Below, piece after piece: positions 32,034 through 42,813 of a stretch of DNA of 54,356 bases. Position 1 is the first letter of the stretch. The number at the start of each line of letters is the position of its first letter. The stretch is from JAICYJ01 sp045806525 (GTDB lineage: Bacteria > Actinomycetota > Thermoleophilia > Gaiellales > JAICJC01). The position numbers were made by a program, and so were the translations under genes. The notes beneath the pieces are model-generated. The model was not told where the DNA came from, searched no databases, and saw nothing but the letters and a program-made list of their open reading frames with translations. The stretch is from assembly GCA_045806525.1 (NCBI GenBank), contig JBJMJD010000060.1:1-54356 (forward strand), written 5' to 3'.

Positions 32034-33149
32034 CTACCCGACCTCATCTGTGTTGTCCAGGCGCACCGTCGTGCCCGCGAGCATGTCCTGAATGGCACGG
32101 CGGCGGCGATCGACCAGGATGGGCAGGAAACCGGCGAAGAACGGCACGATCGCGATCACGAGCCCGACCACCCGAAGCAGTGCCCGGCCGACGCCCGGCG
32201 GCCGGTTCCCGTCCCGGCCAACGGTCAGGCGAAGCCCCATCGCGCGCATGCCCGGCGTCTGGCCGGCGACCGTCCAGAACACCACCAGGTAGGTGACGGC
32301 GCCGACCGTCGCACCGACCGAGGCGATCGCCGCCTCCAGCCATGAAGGCCGCAGGCCTCCCACGAGGTTGGACACGACGTCGACCATGGCGGCGCCGCCC
32401 AGAAAGACGACCGACATCAATGCCAGGTCGAGGGCGCCGCCGATGAACCGTCCCAGCAGGCCGGCGTAGGGCGACAGCCCTGCTGACGTCCTGGCGTCGG
32501 TCACGGCGATGCGGTCGTCGATCCGCTGGGTGCGGCGCCGCAGCTCGCGCGCCACCTCGGAGCCGAACGACGCCGACTGGCGGGCGAGTGCCGTTCGCAC
32601 GGCGTCGCTCGAGATCACGTCTTCCATCAGCCGCTGCAGCTCCGGGCTCGAGACCACGCGCTGCGTGATCTCCTCGGCAGCCTGGCTTCTGGCCGCCTCA
32701 CCCACGATCTGCTCCAGCCGCCCCTCCGCCCGTTCGCGCTCGAGCGCGGCCGTGATTGCGGCCTCGAGGTCGACGTTTGCCAGCACCTCGGAGACGATCC
32801 GCTGCATCACGCGCTGCTCGACGACGGCATTGGCGACATGCTCGGGAAGCGGTCCGGCGAACGCCCGCTCCACGGCCCGCTCGACCCCGCGCGATCCCAG
32901 CACGTCGCCGGCGGCATCCTCCAGCCGGGCCCCGCCGTAGGCGCGTGTGGCGCGCGCGCCGCCGGCCACCTGGGCGCTTCCCTGCGACACCACCCACCCC
33001 ACGCCGGGCGCTTTACGGGCAACTCGCAGCGGCAGTCGCAGGGTGACGCGGGTTGCGCTCGCGCCCGCCTGGCGGATCGCGATCGTCAGGCTCGGAGTGC
33101 GACGGCGGCGCGCGCCAGGCGGTCGCCCCCTGTCGGTCGGCTCGCTCAT
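32034..33149 (-). CDS. RDD-family membrane protein with long N-terminal helical extension
   Basis: 371 residues. The C-terminal part (about residues 230-360) is an RDD domain: LLGRFIGGALDLALMSVVFL, YLVVFWTVAGQTPGMRAMGL and DRRRRAIQDMLAGTTV. Ahead of it lies a charged, mostly helical stretch of about 170 residues (RVMQRIVSEVLANVDLEAAI, ITQRVVSSPELQRLMEDVIS) that is not part of RDD and looks like a coiled or helical-bundle domain. The extension may sense something or link to another protein. I chose the ATG at 33149; the upstream frame reads into the GMC region and lacks support. Confidence 0.8.
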   Translation of the reverse strand: MSEPTDRGRPPGARRRRTPSLTIAIRQAGASATRVTLRLPLRVARKAPGVGWVVSQGSAQVAGGARATRAYGGARLEDAAGDVLGSRGVERAVERAFAGPLPEHVANAVVEQRVMQRIVSEVLANVDLEAAITAALERERAEGRLEQIVGEAARSQAAEEITQRVVSSPELQRLMEDVISSDAVRTALARQSASFGSEVARELRRRTQRIDDRIAVTDARTSAGLSPYAGLLGRFIGGALDLALMSVVFLGGAAMVDVVSNLVGGLRPSWLEAAIASVGATVGAVTYLVVFWTVAGQTPGMRAMGLRLTVGRDGNRPPGVGRALLRVVGLVIAIVPFFAGFLPILVDRRRRAIQDMLAGTTVRLDNTDEVG

Positions 33150-33178
33150 GGCGCGATCGTACAGGGCGGGCTGACCGA

Positions 33179-34759
33179 TCAGCCGGCCGCGACCTGCGTC
33201 TCGGCGGCCACACCCATCCGCTCCAGAAGGTGGTCGCCCACCCGTAAGGCGTTGGCCATCGCGGTCAGCGCCGGGTTGACCGCGCTGATGCTCGGGAAGA
33301 AGCTGGTGTCGACCACGTAGAGGTTGTCCAGCTCGTGCGCGCGGCAGTTGGGGTCGAGCGCCGAGCTGTCCGGATCGTCGCCGAAGCGGCAGGTGCCGGC
33401 CTGGTGGGCGACCCCCGCGACCGGGATCGCCGTCTTCAGGTACGCGTGGCGTGGCACCAGGTGGTGGGGGTGCATGCCGAGGTCGCCCAGCATCGACTTC
33501 AGCTGGTGGTACAGCCGGTCGCGCGCCTCCTCGTTGGCAGGCGTGTACGAAAGCTGGATGCGGCCCTCGCCGTCGAGCGTGACCCGGTTCTCGGCCGACG
33601 GCAGGTCCTCGGTCGAGAGCCAGAAGTCGACGGCATGCTCGGCGATGTTGCGGAGCGTTCGTTGCGGTGCCAGCGCCGTCTCCAGCGGCTTCTCGCCGCG
33701 GTACATCTCGGCCGTGGACTTGCCCACCATCTGGATGTTTCCCATCGGGAAATCGAAGCCGTCGGTGCCGAAGTAGAAGTCGTTCAGCCCGAGCGTCTTC
33801 TGGAACACCGTCGGGTTCGGCTCTTCCGAGAGCGCCAGCACCGCCTGGCTGTTGTGGAACATGTAGTTGCGGCCGACCTGGTCCGAGCCGTTGGCGAGGC
33901 CCCGTGGGTGCTTGTCGCCGGCCGAGGCCAGCAGCAGGGCCGCCGTGTTGGCCGCGCCGCACGACACCACCACGATGTCGGCCGAGTACTCCTCGCGGCG
34001 CTCACCGTGCATCACCACGACGCGTGTGACCTGGTGGCCGGTCGTGTCGGTCTCGAGCTTCACGGCCCGGGCGTTCGTCAGCAGCGTCACGTTCGGATGC
34101 TCGAGCGCCGGCCGCACCGCCATCACCTCGGCGTCCGACTTCGCGTGTACCAGGCATGGGAAGCCGTCGCAGGTGCCACAGCGCACGCAGCGGCTGTAGG
34201 GCATGTCGGTCTCGTTCAGCAGCACGCCGCAGGGGGCGTGGAACGGGTGCAGCCCGATCCGCTCGAGGTCGTCGGAGAGCTGCTGAATGCGCGGCTCGTG
34301 GCTGAGCGCGGCGAACGGGTAGGGGGCGCTCGACGGACCCTCGGTGGGATCCTCGCCACGCGTCCCATGCACGCCGTAGAGCTGCTCGGCCTGCGCGTAG
34401 TACGGCTCCATCTGGTCGTAGGAGACCGGCCACGCCGGCGAGATGCCGCCGTGGTGTCGCAGCTGGCCGAAGTCCTCAGGCCGGAACCGGTAGAGAGCAG
34501 CCCCGTACAGCTTGGTCGCGCCGCCCACGAAGTAGTGCACCTGCGGCTGGAACTCCTTGCCGTCGCCGTCGATCCAGGTGTCCGGCGAGATGTAGCGGTT
34601 GTCCACGAACACGGCCTGATCCGACCAGTTCCGCGGCTCGCGTGCCAGCCAGTCGCCGCGCTCGAGCAGCAGGATGCGCTTGCCGGACGGGGCCAGGCGG
34701 TGCGCGAGCGTGCCACCGCCGGCGCCGCTGCCGATGATGATGACGTCGTACGAATCCAT
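33179..34759 (-). CDS. GMC-family FAD oxidoreductase
   Basis: 526 residues. The N-terminal Rossmann motif is DVIIIGSGAGGGTLAHRLA, followed by VGGATKLYGAALYRF, the GMC substrate-domain motif. C-terminal VAHQAGTCRFGDDPDSSALD with VDTSFFPSISAVNPALT gives the His/Asn pair of the active site. A CVRCGTCDGFPC stretch near residue 190 has four closely spaced cysteines, which suggests a bound metal or Fe-S cluster rare in GMC oxidases but seen in a subset of dehydrogenase-type members. The ribosome site AAGGAG falls inside the upstream glucoamylase gene end. It closes the zwf-GH15-GMC operon. Glucose or alcohol oxidation is likely; the acceptor is unknown. Confidence 0.88.
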   Translation of the reverse strand: MDSYDVIIIGSGAGGGTLAHRLAPSGKRILLLERGDWLAREPRNWSDQAVFVDNRYISPDTWIDGDGKEFQPQVHYFVGGATKLYGAALYRFRPEDFGQLRHHGGISPAWPVSYDQMEPYYAQAEQLYGVHGTRGEDPTEGPSSAPYPFAALSHEPRIQQLSDDLERIGLHPFHAPCGVLLNETDMPYSRCVRCGTCDGFPCLVHAKSDAEVMAVRPALEHPNVTLLTNARAVKLETDTTGHQVTRVVVMHGERREEYSADIVVVSCGAANTAALLLASAGDKHPRGLANGSDQVGRNYMFHNSQAVLALSEEPNPTVFQKTLGLNDFYFGTDGFDFPMGNIQMVGKSTAEMYRGEKPLETALAPQRTLRNIAEHAVDFWLSTEDLPSAENRVTLDGEGRIQLSYTPANEEARDRLYHQLKSMLGDLGMHPHHLVPRHAYLKTAIPVAGVAHQAGTCRFGDDPDSSALDPNCRAHELDNLYVVDTSFFPSISAVNPALTAMANALRVGDHLLERMGVAAETQVAAG

Positions 34760-34761
34760 AG

Positions 34762-36660
34762 CTACAGCTCCTTCAGCCGTTCCAGCACGATCATGCGCCC
34801 GGCCGCCTCGATCAGGGCCAGGTGCGAGAAAGCCTGCGGGAAGTTGCCGAGGTGCCCGCCGGTCGCGACGTCGAACTCCTCGGCGTAGAGGCCGAGCGGC
34901 GAGGCCACCCGCAGCAGCCGCTCCATCATGTCGCGGGCGCGCTGCTCGTGACCGACGATGGCGAGCGCCGACACCAGCCAGAACGAGCAGATCAGGAACG
35001 ACCCCTCCTTGCCCGACAACCCGTCGTCGGTCTCGCCGGTGCGATACCGCAGCACGAAGACGTCCTCGGTCAGCTCCTCGGCGATCGCAACCACCGTGTT
35101 GACCATCCGCTCATCGTCGCCCCCGAGGAATCCGAACCCGGCCGCCAGCAGGGTGGAGGCGTCCAGCGAGTCGGTCTCGTAGTGCTGGCGCAGGACGCCG
35201 CGGTCGCTGACGCCGTGCTCGAGGATGTCGGCCTTGATCTCCTCCGCGATCTCGGCCCAGCCGCTCGCGCGCTCGGGGGTGCCGCGGATTCCGGCCACCT
35301 TGGCGGCGCGGTCGAGCGCCACCCAGCACATGAGCTTCGACGACACGTAGTGCTGCGGCTTGCCGCGCGCCTCCCAGATGCCCTGATCGGGATGTTTCCA
35401 GACCTCGATCGCGCACTGGGCCTGTGACTCCACGATCGGCCACAGCCGCGGCGGCAACCGGTTGCTGCGCCGCGTGTGCAGCAGGATCGAGTCCAGCACC
35501 GCGCCGAACACGTCGTTCTGGCGCTGGTCGAAGGCGCCGTTTCCGATCCGGACAGGCTTTGCGCCCCTGTAACCGGTCAGCTCGTCGCGGGTGCTCTCGG
35601 TCAGGTCGCGGCGGCCGTCGATGCCGTACATGATCTGGAGGCTGCCGTCCTCGGTGGGCTCGACGTCGGCGACGAACTGCATGAACTCGTCGGCCTCCCA
35701 CTCCAGATTCATGTAGTGCAGGGCCTGCAGCGTGAACGTGGTGTCGCGCATCCACGTGTAGCGGTAGTCCCAGTTGCGCTCGCCGCCCGGCGTCTCCGGG
35801 AGCGATGTGGTGGCGGCCGCCACGGTGGCGCCGGTCGGCATGTAGGTGAGGCCCTTGATGGCCAGCGCGGAGCGCTGGATCGGGTCGCGCCAGCGGTGGT
35901 CGGGGAACCGCCCCTGCGCCAGCCAGTTACGCCAGAACCGCACGGTGGTGTCGATGCGGCCGACGGCGTCGTCCTCGTCGGCCGGGGTGGCCAGCTGCTC
36001 GGACCACGACAGCGCGCACCAGCCTTTCTCGCCGGCGTGCAGCACGTGCCGCGCCCGCACGCCGTTGCCTTCGATGCCGAGGTTGAAGTCGCTGTCCAGT
36101 CGGATCGTGAGGCCGGCGCCGGTGGCATCGGCGGCCTGGCCGCGGTCGCCTGTCATCGCCCACTGGCCGGGAACGCGGCCGTAGTCGAACAGCGGCTCGC
36201 AGACCAGTTCCACCTCGACCCGGCCGTCGATGCACTCGACCGTGCGGACGAGCATGTGCTCGGCGTCCTCGTCGGTGGGCGGTCGTGTGTGCGGCGTGAT
36301 CAGGTCCTCGTGGCGGCGCGGCCCCATCGTCAGGGCGTCCCGCACGATCAGCCAGCCGTTCGGTGTCTTCCAGGTGGTGACGAGCACGTTCGTGCCCGGC
36401 TCGTACGCGCGAGCGGTGGGGTGCTCGATGCCGAACGGGCCGAACCGGAAGGTGCCGGCGCCGCGGTCGATCAGGCTGCCGAACACGCTCTGGCTGTCGA
36501 AGCTGGGGACGCACAGCCAGTCGATCGCTCCATCCGGCGCGATCAGCGCCGCCGTGTGGCAGTTGGACAGGAACGCGTAGTCGGCGATACCGGGGAACGG
36601 CGACAGCGCGGCCGCGCTCTGCTGATCACCCTGGGTCTCCTTGGAGGCTGACGCGCTCAT
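34762..36660 (-). CDS. Glycoside hydrolase family 15 protein (glucoamylase/trehalase-like)
   Basis: 632 residues of the GH15 type: an N-terminal beta-sandwich (FPGIADYAFLSNCHTAALIA, AIDWLCVPSFDSQSVFG) and an (alpha/alpha)6 catalytic barrel from about residue 240. Catalytic-region motifs are RNWDYRYTWMRDTTFTLQAL, HPDQGIWEARGKPQHYVSSK (general acid Glu) and EEFDVATGGHLGNFPQAFSH (base region). Actinobacterial members include trehalases and glucoamylase-like maltodextrin hydrolases. No signal peptide is visible, so it likely works on intracellular alpha-glucans or trehalose. It overlaps zwf by ATGA and is two bases from the GMC start. Confidence 0.9.
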   Translation of the reverse strand: MSASASKETQGDQQSAAALSPFPGIADYAFLSNCHTAALIAPDGAIDWLCVPSFDSQSVFGSLIDRGAGTFRFGPFGIEHPTARAYEPGTNVLVTTWKTPNGWLIVRDALTMGPRRHEDLITPHTRPPTDEDAEHMLVRTVECIDGRVEVELVCEPLFDYGRVPGQWAMTGDRGQAADATGAGLTIRLDSDFNLGIEGNGVRARHVLHAGEKGWCALSWSEQLATPADEDDAVGRIDTTVRFWRNWLAQGRFPDHRWRDPIQRSALAIKGLTYMPTGATVAAATTSLPETPGGERNWDYRYTWMRDTTFTLQALHYMNLEWEADEFMQFVADVEPTEDGSLQIMYGIDGRRDLTESTRDELTGYRGAKPVRIGNGAFDQRQNDVFGAVLDSILLHTRRSNRLPPRLWPIVESQAQCAIEVWKHPDQGIWEARGKPQHYVSSKLMCWVALDRAAKVAGIRGTPERASGWAEIAEEIKADILEHGVSDRGVLRQHYETDSLDASTLLAAGFGFLGGDDERMVNTVVAIAEELTEDVFVLRYRTGETDDGLSGKEGSFLICSFWLVSALAIVGHEQRARDMMERLLRVASPLGLYAEEFDVATGGHLGNFPQAFSHLALIEAAGRMIVLERLKEL

Positions 36661-38087
36661 GCCGTCACCCACGGGTCGTGCCAGCGCCCGTGTCCCGCGA
36701 TCAGGTCGTCGGCCGCCTTCGGACCCCACGTTCCAGGCGTGTAGGGATGCACCGGCGGCGGATCATCGAGCAGCGGCTGCATCACCCGCCACGTCTCCTC
36801 GATGCAGTCCTGCCTGGTGAAGCGGGTGCTGTCGCCCTGCATCGCCGCGAGCAGCAGCACCTCGTATGGCGTCGGGCCCTCGCCGCCCTCAGCTCCGAAC
36901 TCCATGTCGAGCGTGATCGGCTCGACCTGTTTGGCGTCTGCGCGGTGCGCGTCCAGCACGATCCGCACGCCGGTCGAGGGGTCGAGCTTCATCACCAGCT
37001 GGTTGGGCTCCGGGCCGGGATAGTCCCGCTCCGCGTAGCCGAGCTTCGGCGGCCTGCGGAACACCAGCCGCATCTCGGTCTGGGTGACCGGGAGCAGCTT
37101 CCCGGCGCGGATGTAGAAGGGCGTGCCCGCCCACCGCCAGTTGTCGATGTCGAGGCGCAGCGCCGCGTAGGTCTCGGTCGCCGAGTCGTCGGCCACCCCG
37201 TCGATCGAGCGATAGCCGTCGTGCTGGCCGCGCACGTAGCGCGCCGGCGACGCCGGAGCGATCGCCCGGAACAGGGTGAGCTGGGCGTCCTTCAGCGTCT
37301 TCGCGTCGCGGCCGGCCGGCGGCTCCATGGCCGTTGCCGCGACGAGCTGCATCAGGTGGTTCACCACCACGTCGCGCAGCGCCCCCACCGGGTCGTAGAA
37401 GTGCCCGCGGTCCGCGACCCCGAACGACTCCGCCATGGTGATCTGCACCGACGCGATCTGCTGCCGGTTCCACAAAGGCTCCAGCATCGAGTTCCTGAAG
37501 CGCAGGATCAGCAGCTCCTCCAGGCCCATCTTCCCGAGGAAGTGGTCGATCCGGTAGAGCTGCGACTCGTCCAGGTACTGGTGCAGCTCGGCTGCAAGCG
37601 CGCGGGCCGACGCCAGATCATGGCCGAACGGCTTCTCGACGACCACGCGGGCGCCGTCCAGCAGCCCCGCCTCCGAGAGACCGCTCACGACGCGGCCGAA
37701 CAGGAACGGCGGGATCTCTAGGTAGAAGACGGGCGTCTCGATGCCCGACAGCGCCCGTCCCACCTGCTCGTAGGTTGCGGCGTGGTTGAAGTCGCCCTGG
37801 TGGTAGGAGAGCCGTGCGGCAAACCGTTCGAACACGGCCTCGTCGATCGTCTGTCCGGTCGCCTCGATGCTCTCGTGGGCGTGCTTTCGGAGCCGGTCGA
37901 TGCTCCAGTCGTCGGCTGCGACGCCGATGATCGGGCAGTCCAGCAGGCCCCGAGCCTCGAGCCGGTAGAGCGAATGCAGCGTCATCACCCGGGCCAGGTC
38001 ACCCGTGATGCCGAACACCACGAGTGCCCCGGCGTGTGCCGTGCTGTCGTGGCCCGTGCGTGTGCTGAGTGTCTGTGTAGTGGTCAC
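36657..38087 (-). CDS. zwf: Glucose-6-phosphate 1-dehydrogenase
   Basis: 476 residues with clear G6PD signatures: GITGDLARVMTLHSLYRLE near the NADP-binding loop, VVVEKPFGHDLASA, the active site RIDHFLGKMGLEELLILRF (usual Tyr in RIDHYLGK is Phe here), and GTPFYIRAGKLLPVTQTE. The enzyme starts the oxidative pentose phosphate route and supplies NADPH. I chose the GTG at 38087 because an ATG at 38153 would run into the opposite NDH-2 gene. No strong ribosome site is visible. It leads the operon with GH15 and GMC, so glucose released by GH15 would feed it only after a kinase step. Confidence 0.9.
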   Translation of the reverse strand: MTTTQTLSTRTGHDSTAHAGALVVFGITGDLARVMTLHSLYRLEARGLLDCPIIGVAADDWSIDRLRKHAHESIEATGQTIDEAVFERFAARLSYHQGDFNHAATYEQVGRALSGIETPVFYLEIPPFLFGRVVSGLSEAGLLDGARVVVEKPFGHDLASARALAAELHQYLDESQLYRIDHFLGKMGLEELLILRFRNSMLEPLWNRQQIASVQITMAESFGVADRGHFYDPVGALRDVVVNHLMQLVAATAMEPPAGRDAKTLKDAQLTLFRAIAPASPARYVRGQHDGYRSIDGVADDSATETYAALRLDIDNWRWAGTPFYIRAGKLLPVTQTEMRLVFRRPPKLGYAERDYPGPEPNQLVMKLDPSTGVRIVLDAHRADAKQVEPITLDMEFGAEGGEGPTPYEVLLLAAMQGDSTRFTRQDCIEETWRVMQPLLDDPPPVHPYTPGTWGPKAADDLIAGHGRWHDPWVTA

Positions 38088-39501
38088 GCGGGCACCGTGC
38101 CACCCCGCTGATCGGGCCGCGTCATCCAACCGGGATGAAGCGGTATGGCCCAATCCGGTTCACGATCACCGCATCGCCGCCAACGCACCACAACGTTCAC
38201 GAGTCGTCATCGTCGGAGCCGGCTTTGGTGGTCTGTTTGCCGCTCGCTTCCTGCGGCGAGCGCCGGTCGACGTGACGGTGGTCGACAGGACCAACCACCA
38301 CCTGTTCCAGCCGCTGCTCTACCAGGTGGCAACCGGGATCCTGTCGGAGGGTGCGATCGCGCCCGCCACCCGCGACGTGCTGCGCCGCCACCGCAACGTC
38401 TCGGTGCTGATGGCCGAGGTGACGGGGTTCGATCTGAAGGCCGGGGAGGTTCACTGCCGGCAACCGGACGGGCGCCCCCTGACGCTGCCCTACGACAGCC
38501 TGGTGGTGGCCGCCGGGGTCGGCGGCTCCTACTTCGGACACGACGAGTTTGCGGAGTGGGCGCCCGGCATGAAGACGCTGGACGACGCGGTGCGGCAGCG
38601 CACCCGGATCCTGGGCGCACTGGAGATGGCCGAGCTGGAGGAGGATGACGACGCGCGCGCCGCCTGGCTGACGTTCGTGGTCGTCGGCGGCGGCCCCACC
38701 GGAGTTGAGATCGCCGGGCAGATCGCGGAGCTGGGCCGCAGAGCCATCGGCAACAGCTTCACCCGCTTCGGGCCGAACGACGTGCGGGTGATCCTGTGCG
38801 ACGGCGGCAAGGAGATTCTGGCCACCTTCGGCGACCGCCTGTCGCAGCAGGGCGCCCGCGAGCTGGAGCGCACCGGGGTCGAGATCCGCACCGAGACGAT
38901 CGTCCAGAACGTGGACGCGACGGGCGTCGAGGTGCGCTCCGCCGACGGGTCGACCACGCGGATCGTCTCCAGGACGGTGATCTGGGCGGCGGGCGTGGCG
39001 GCCTCGCCGCTGGCGCGGATGCTGGCCGACGCGTCCGGCGCGGAGTGCGACCGGGCCGGCCGCATCGCGGTGCAGCCGGACTGCTCGTTGCCCGGGCACC
39101 CGGAGGTGTTCGCGGTCGGCGACATGATGGCGCTGAACGGCCTGCCGGGGGTGGCGGAGGTGGCCATGCAGACGGGCATCCATGCGGCCCGCACCATCAG
39201 CGGACGGCTCAAGGGCCAGGAGGCAAAGCCGTTCAAGTACCGCGACCTGGGCAGCATGGCGACCATCTCGCGCCGCCGGGCGATCGTCAGCTTCCGCGGC
39301 ATACGGCTGCACGGCTACCTGGGCTGGCTGGCCTGGCTGATGGTGCACATCACGTTCATGACCGGCTTCAAGAACCGGTTCGCTGCGCTCGTGTCCTGGA
39401 GCTTCGCGTTCCTCGGGCACAGCCGCCCGCAGCAGGTGATCGACGAGCAGCGGATGCCCGGTCGGGTCGAGCCGGCGCCCGGTGAGACCGCGCCTAGATA
39501 G
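38080..39501 (+). CDS. ndh: NADH dehydrogenase type II (NDH-2), start uncertain
   Basis: About 473 residues from the nearest usable start (GTG 38080). Signatures are RVVIVGAGFGGLFAARFLRR (FAD site), HHLFQPLLYQVATGILSEG, VVVGGGPTGVEIAGQIAEL (NADH site), and EVFAVGDMMALNG. The C-terminal part (LGWLAWLMVHITFMTGF) is an amphipathic/membrane-anchoring region. The mature domain should start only a few residues before RVVIVGAG, yet no ATG, GTG or TTG lies in this frame between 38083 and the motif. GTG 38080 would overlap the opposite zwf start by eight bases; ATG 38145 is close but in another frame. Either an unusual start or a one-base sequence error is likely. NDH-2 oxidises NADH and reduces quinone without proton pumping. 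Confidence 0.88.
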   Translation: MVTRAPCHPADRAASSNRDEAVWPNPVHDHRIAANAPQRSRVVIVGAGFGGLFAARFLRRAPVDVTVVDRTNHHLFQPLLYQVATGILSEGAIAPATRDVLRRHRNVSVLMAEVTGFDLKAGEVHCRQPDGRPLTLPYDSLVVAAGVGGSYFGHDEFAEWAPGMKTLDDAVRQRTRILGALEMAELEEDDDARAAWLTFVVVGGGPTGVEIAGQIAELGRRAIGNSFTRFGPNDVRVILCDGGKEILATFGDRLSQQGARELERTGVEIRTETIVQNVDATGVEVRSADGSTTRIVSRTVIWAAGVAASPLARMLADASGAECDRAGRIAVQPDCSLPGHPEVFAVGDMMALNGLPGVAEVAMQTGIHAARTISGRLKGQEAKPFKYRDLGSMATISRRRAIVSFRGIRLHGYLGWLAWLMVHITFMTGFKNRFAALVSWSFAFLGHSRPQQVIDEQRMPGRVEPAPGETAPR

Positions 39502-41148
39502 CCGCCGACGTCGCCCGGCCGGCATCCAGCGTCACCACCTGGTCGACGGCGTCCAGGCCCTCGCTGCGATGCGTGATCAGCAGCACCGCGGCGTCCCCGG
39601 CGGCGGCGAACACGTCGGCCATCAGCGCCTCGGCGGTGGCGGCGTCGAGATGGGCCGTCGGCTCGTCGAGCACCAGCACGGGAGCGTCCCGGAGCAGCGC
39701 CCGCGCCAGCACCAGCCGCTGGCGCTGGCCGCCCGAGAGCCGGCGCCCCTCCTCGCCGACCAGTGTGTCGATGCCGTCCGGCAGCCCCTCAACCCAGTCC
39801 GCCAGCCGCGCCCGTGCGAGGACGGCGCCCAGCTCGTCGTCGGTGGCGTCGGGCCGGGCGAGCAGCAGGTTCTGGCGGATCGTCGAGTTGAACAGGTGGG
39901 CTCCCTGGCCGGCCAGCGAGAACATCGCGCGGATGTCCGTCTGGCGATGGTCGCGGGCGTCGTTGCCGTCGAACAGCAGGGCGCCCTGCTCGGGATCGAG
40001 GAACCGCAGCAGCAGGTTGGTGACGGTGGTCTTCCCGGATCCGCTGGGACCCACCAGGGCCACGCGGGCGCCCGGCTCCAGCCGCAGGTCGACCTGCTCG
40101 ATCACCGTCCGCGGTGCTCCGGGGTAGCGGGCGGTGACGCCGGCCAGCTCGATCGTCGCGTCACGCGGCGGTGGCGGCAGCGGCGCGCCGGGATCCGTGA
40201 TCAGCGGCCGGCGGGAGGTGAGGTCGAGCACGCGCCGCCCGGCCGCGGTGATGACGGCCAGCTCACGCGCGGCGCGGGGGACTGGCGTGACCGCCTCGAA
40301 TGCGGCCAGGGCGAGCAGCGTGACGGTCACGACCAGCACCGGGTCGAGCGATCCGCCGGCCCGCGCCTGCACCGCCGCCGCCAGCACACCCGCCGTTGTG
40401 AGGCCGGCGACGAGCATCACCAGCGCGTCGGCCAGGCCGGCCCGGACGGCGTCGCGCCGGGCCAGCGCGGCCAGCTCCCGGTCGAGCTCCGCGGCCGCCT
40501 CGGCGCGTGACCCGGCCGCGCCGAAGGCGACGATCTCCGGTGCGGCGCGCAGCAGCTCGACCAGCTGGGACGACAGCTGCGCACGAGCGGCCGCCAGGCG
40601 GGTGGAGGGGTCGCGGCTCCAGCGCGCGGCTAGCGTGGGCACCGCCAGGCCGGCGACCGCCAGGCCGGCGGCGAGTATCAAGCCGGCCGCCGGCAGCATC
40701 ACGGCTGCCGCGAGGATGCACAGCACCGCCACGGCGAGGCCGCTCAGCGGCGGGCACAGCCCGCGCACGTAGAGGCCGTCCAGCCGGTCGACGTCGCCCA
40801 CCATGCGGGCGACCAGGTCGCCGCGGCGGAAGCCGTCCAGCTGGCCGGGCGCGAGCGGCTCGATCCTCGCGAAGAAGCGCGACCTGATCGTGCCCAGCGA
40901 CCGCAGCGCCAGATCGTGGGACACCAGCCGGTCGAGGTAGCGCGCCAGCGGACGGGTCAGGCCGAGGAACCGCACGATCACGATCGTCACCGTCAGCGCC
41001 AGCACCGGCGGACGTTGCGCCGCGCGGGAGATCAGGTAGCCGGAGGTTGCGATCAGCGCGATGCCCAGCGACGTGGCAACCGCACCCAGTGAGACCACCA
41101 CGGCCAGGCGTGGCCGCGACACACCCGAGAGGTCGACCAGCCGGCCGA

Positions 41149-41152
<4 letters not shown>
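39494..41152 (-). CDS. cydC: Thiol-reductant ABC exporter, CydC subunit
   Basis: 552 residues: an ABC type 1 membrane domain with six helices (GAVATSLGIALIATSGYLIS, a long ARYLDRLVSHDLALRSL loop) and a C-terminal nucleotide-binding domain with Walker A GPSGSGKTTVTNLLLR, signature LSGGQRQRLVLARALL, and Walker B VLVLDEPTAHLD. CydDC exports glutathione/cysteine-type thiols and is needed for assembly of cytochrome bd and other periplasmic heme proteins. Its ATG overlaps the cydD stop (ATGA), and it shares bases with the NDH-2 tail. cydA and cydB are not in this window. Confidence 0.93.

Positions 41153-42813
<1,661 letters not shown>

Noticed and set aside
33149..33962. N-terminal extension of the RDD frame over the GMC gene
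   Set aside because: The extra sequence is antisense-like or frame-shifted GMC coding sequence, without family similarity; the ATG at 33149 suffices.
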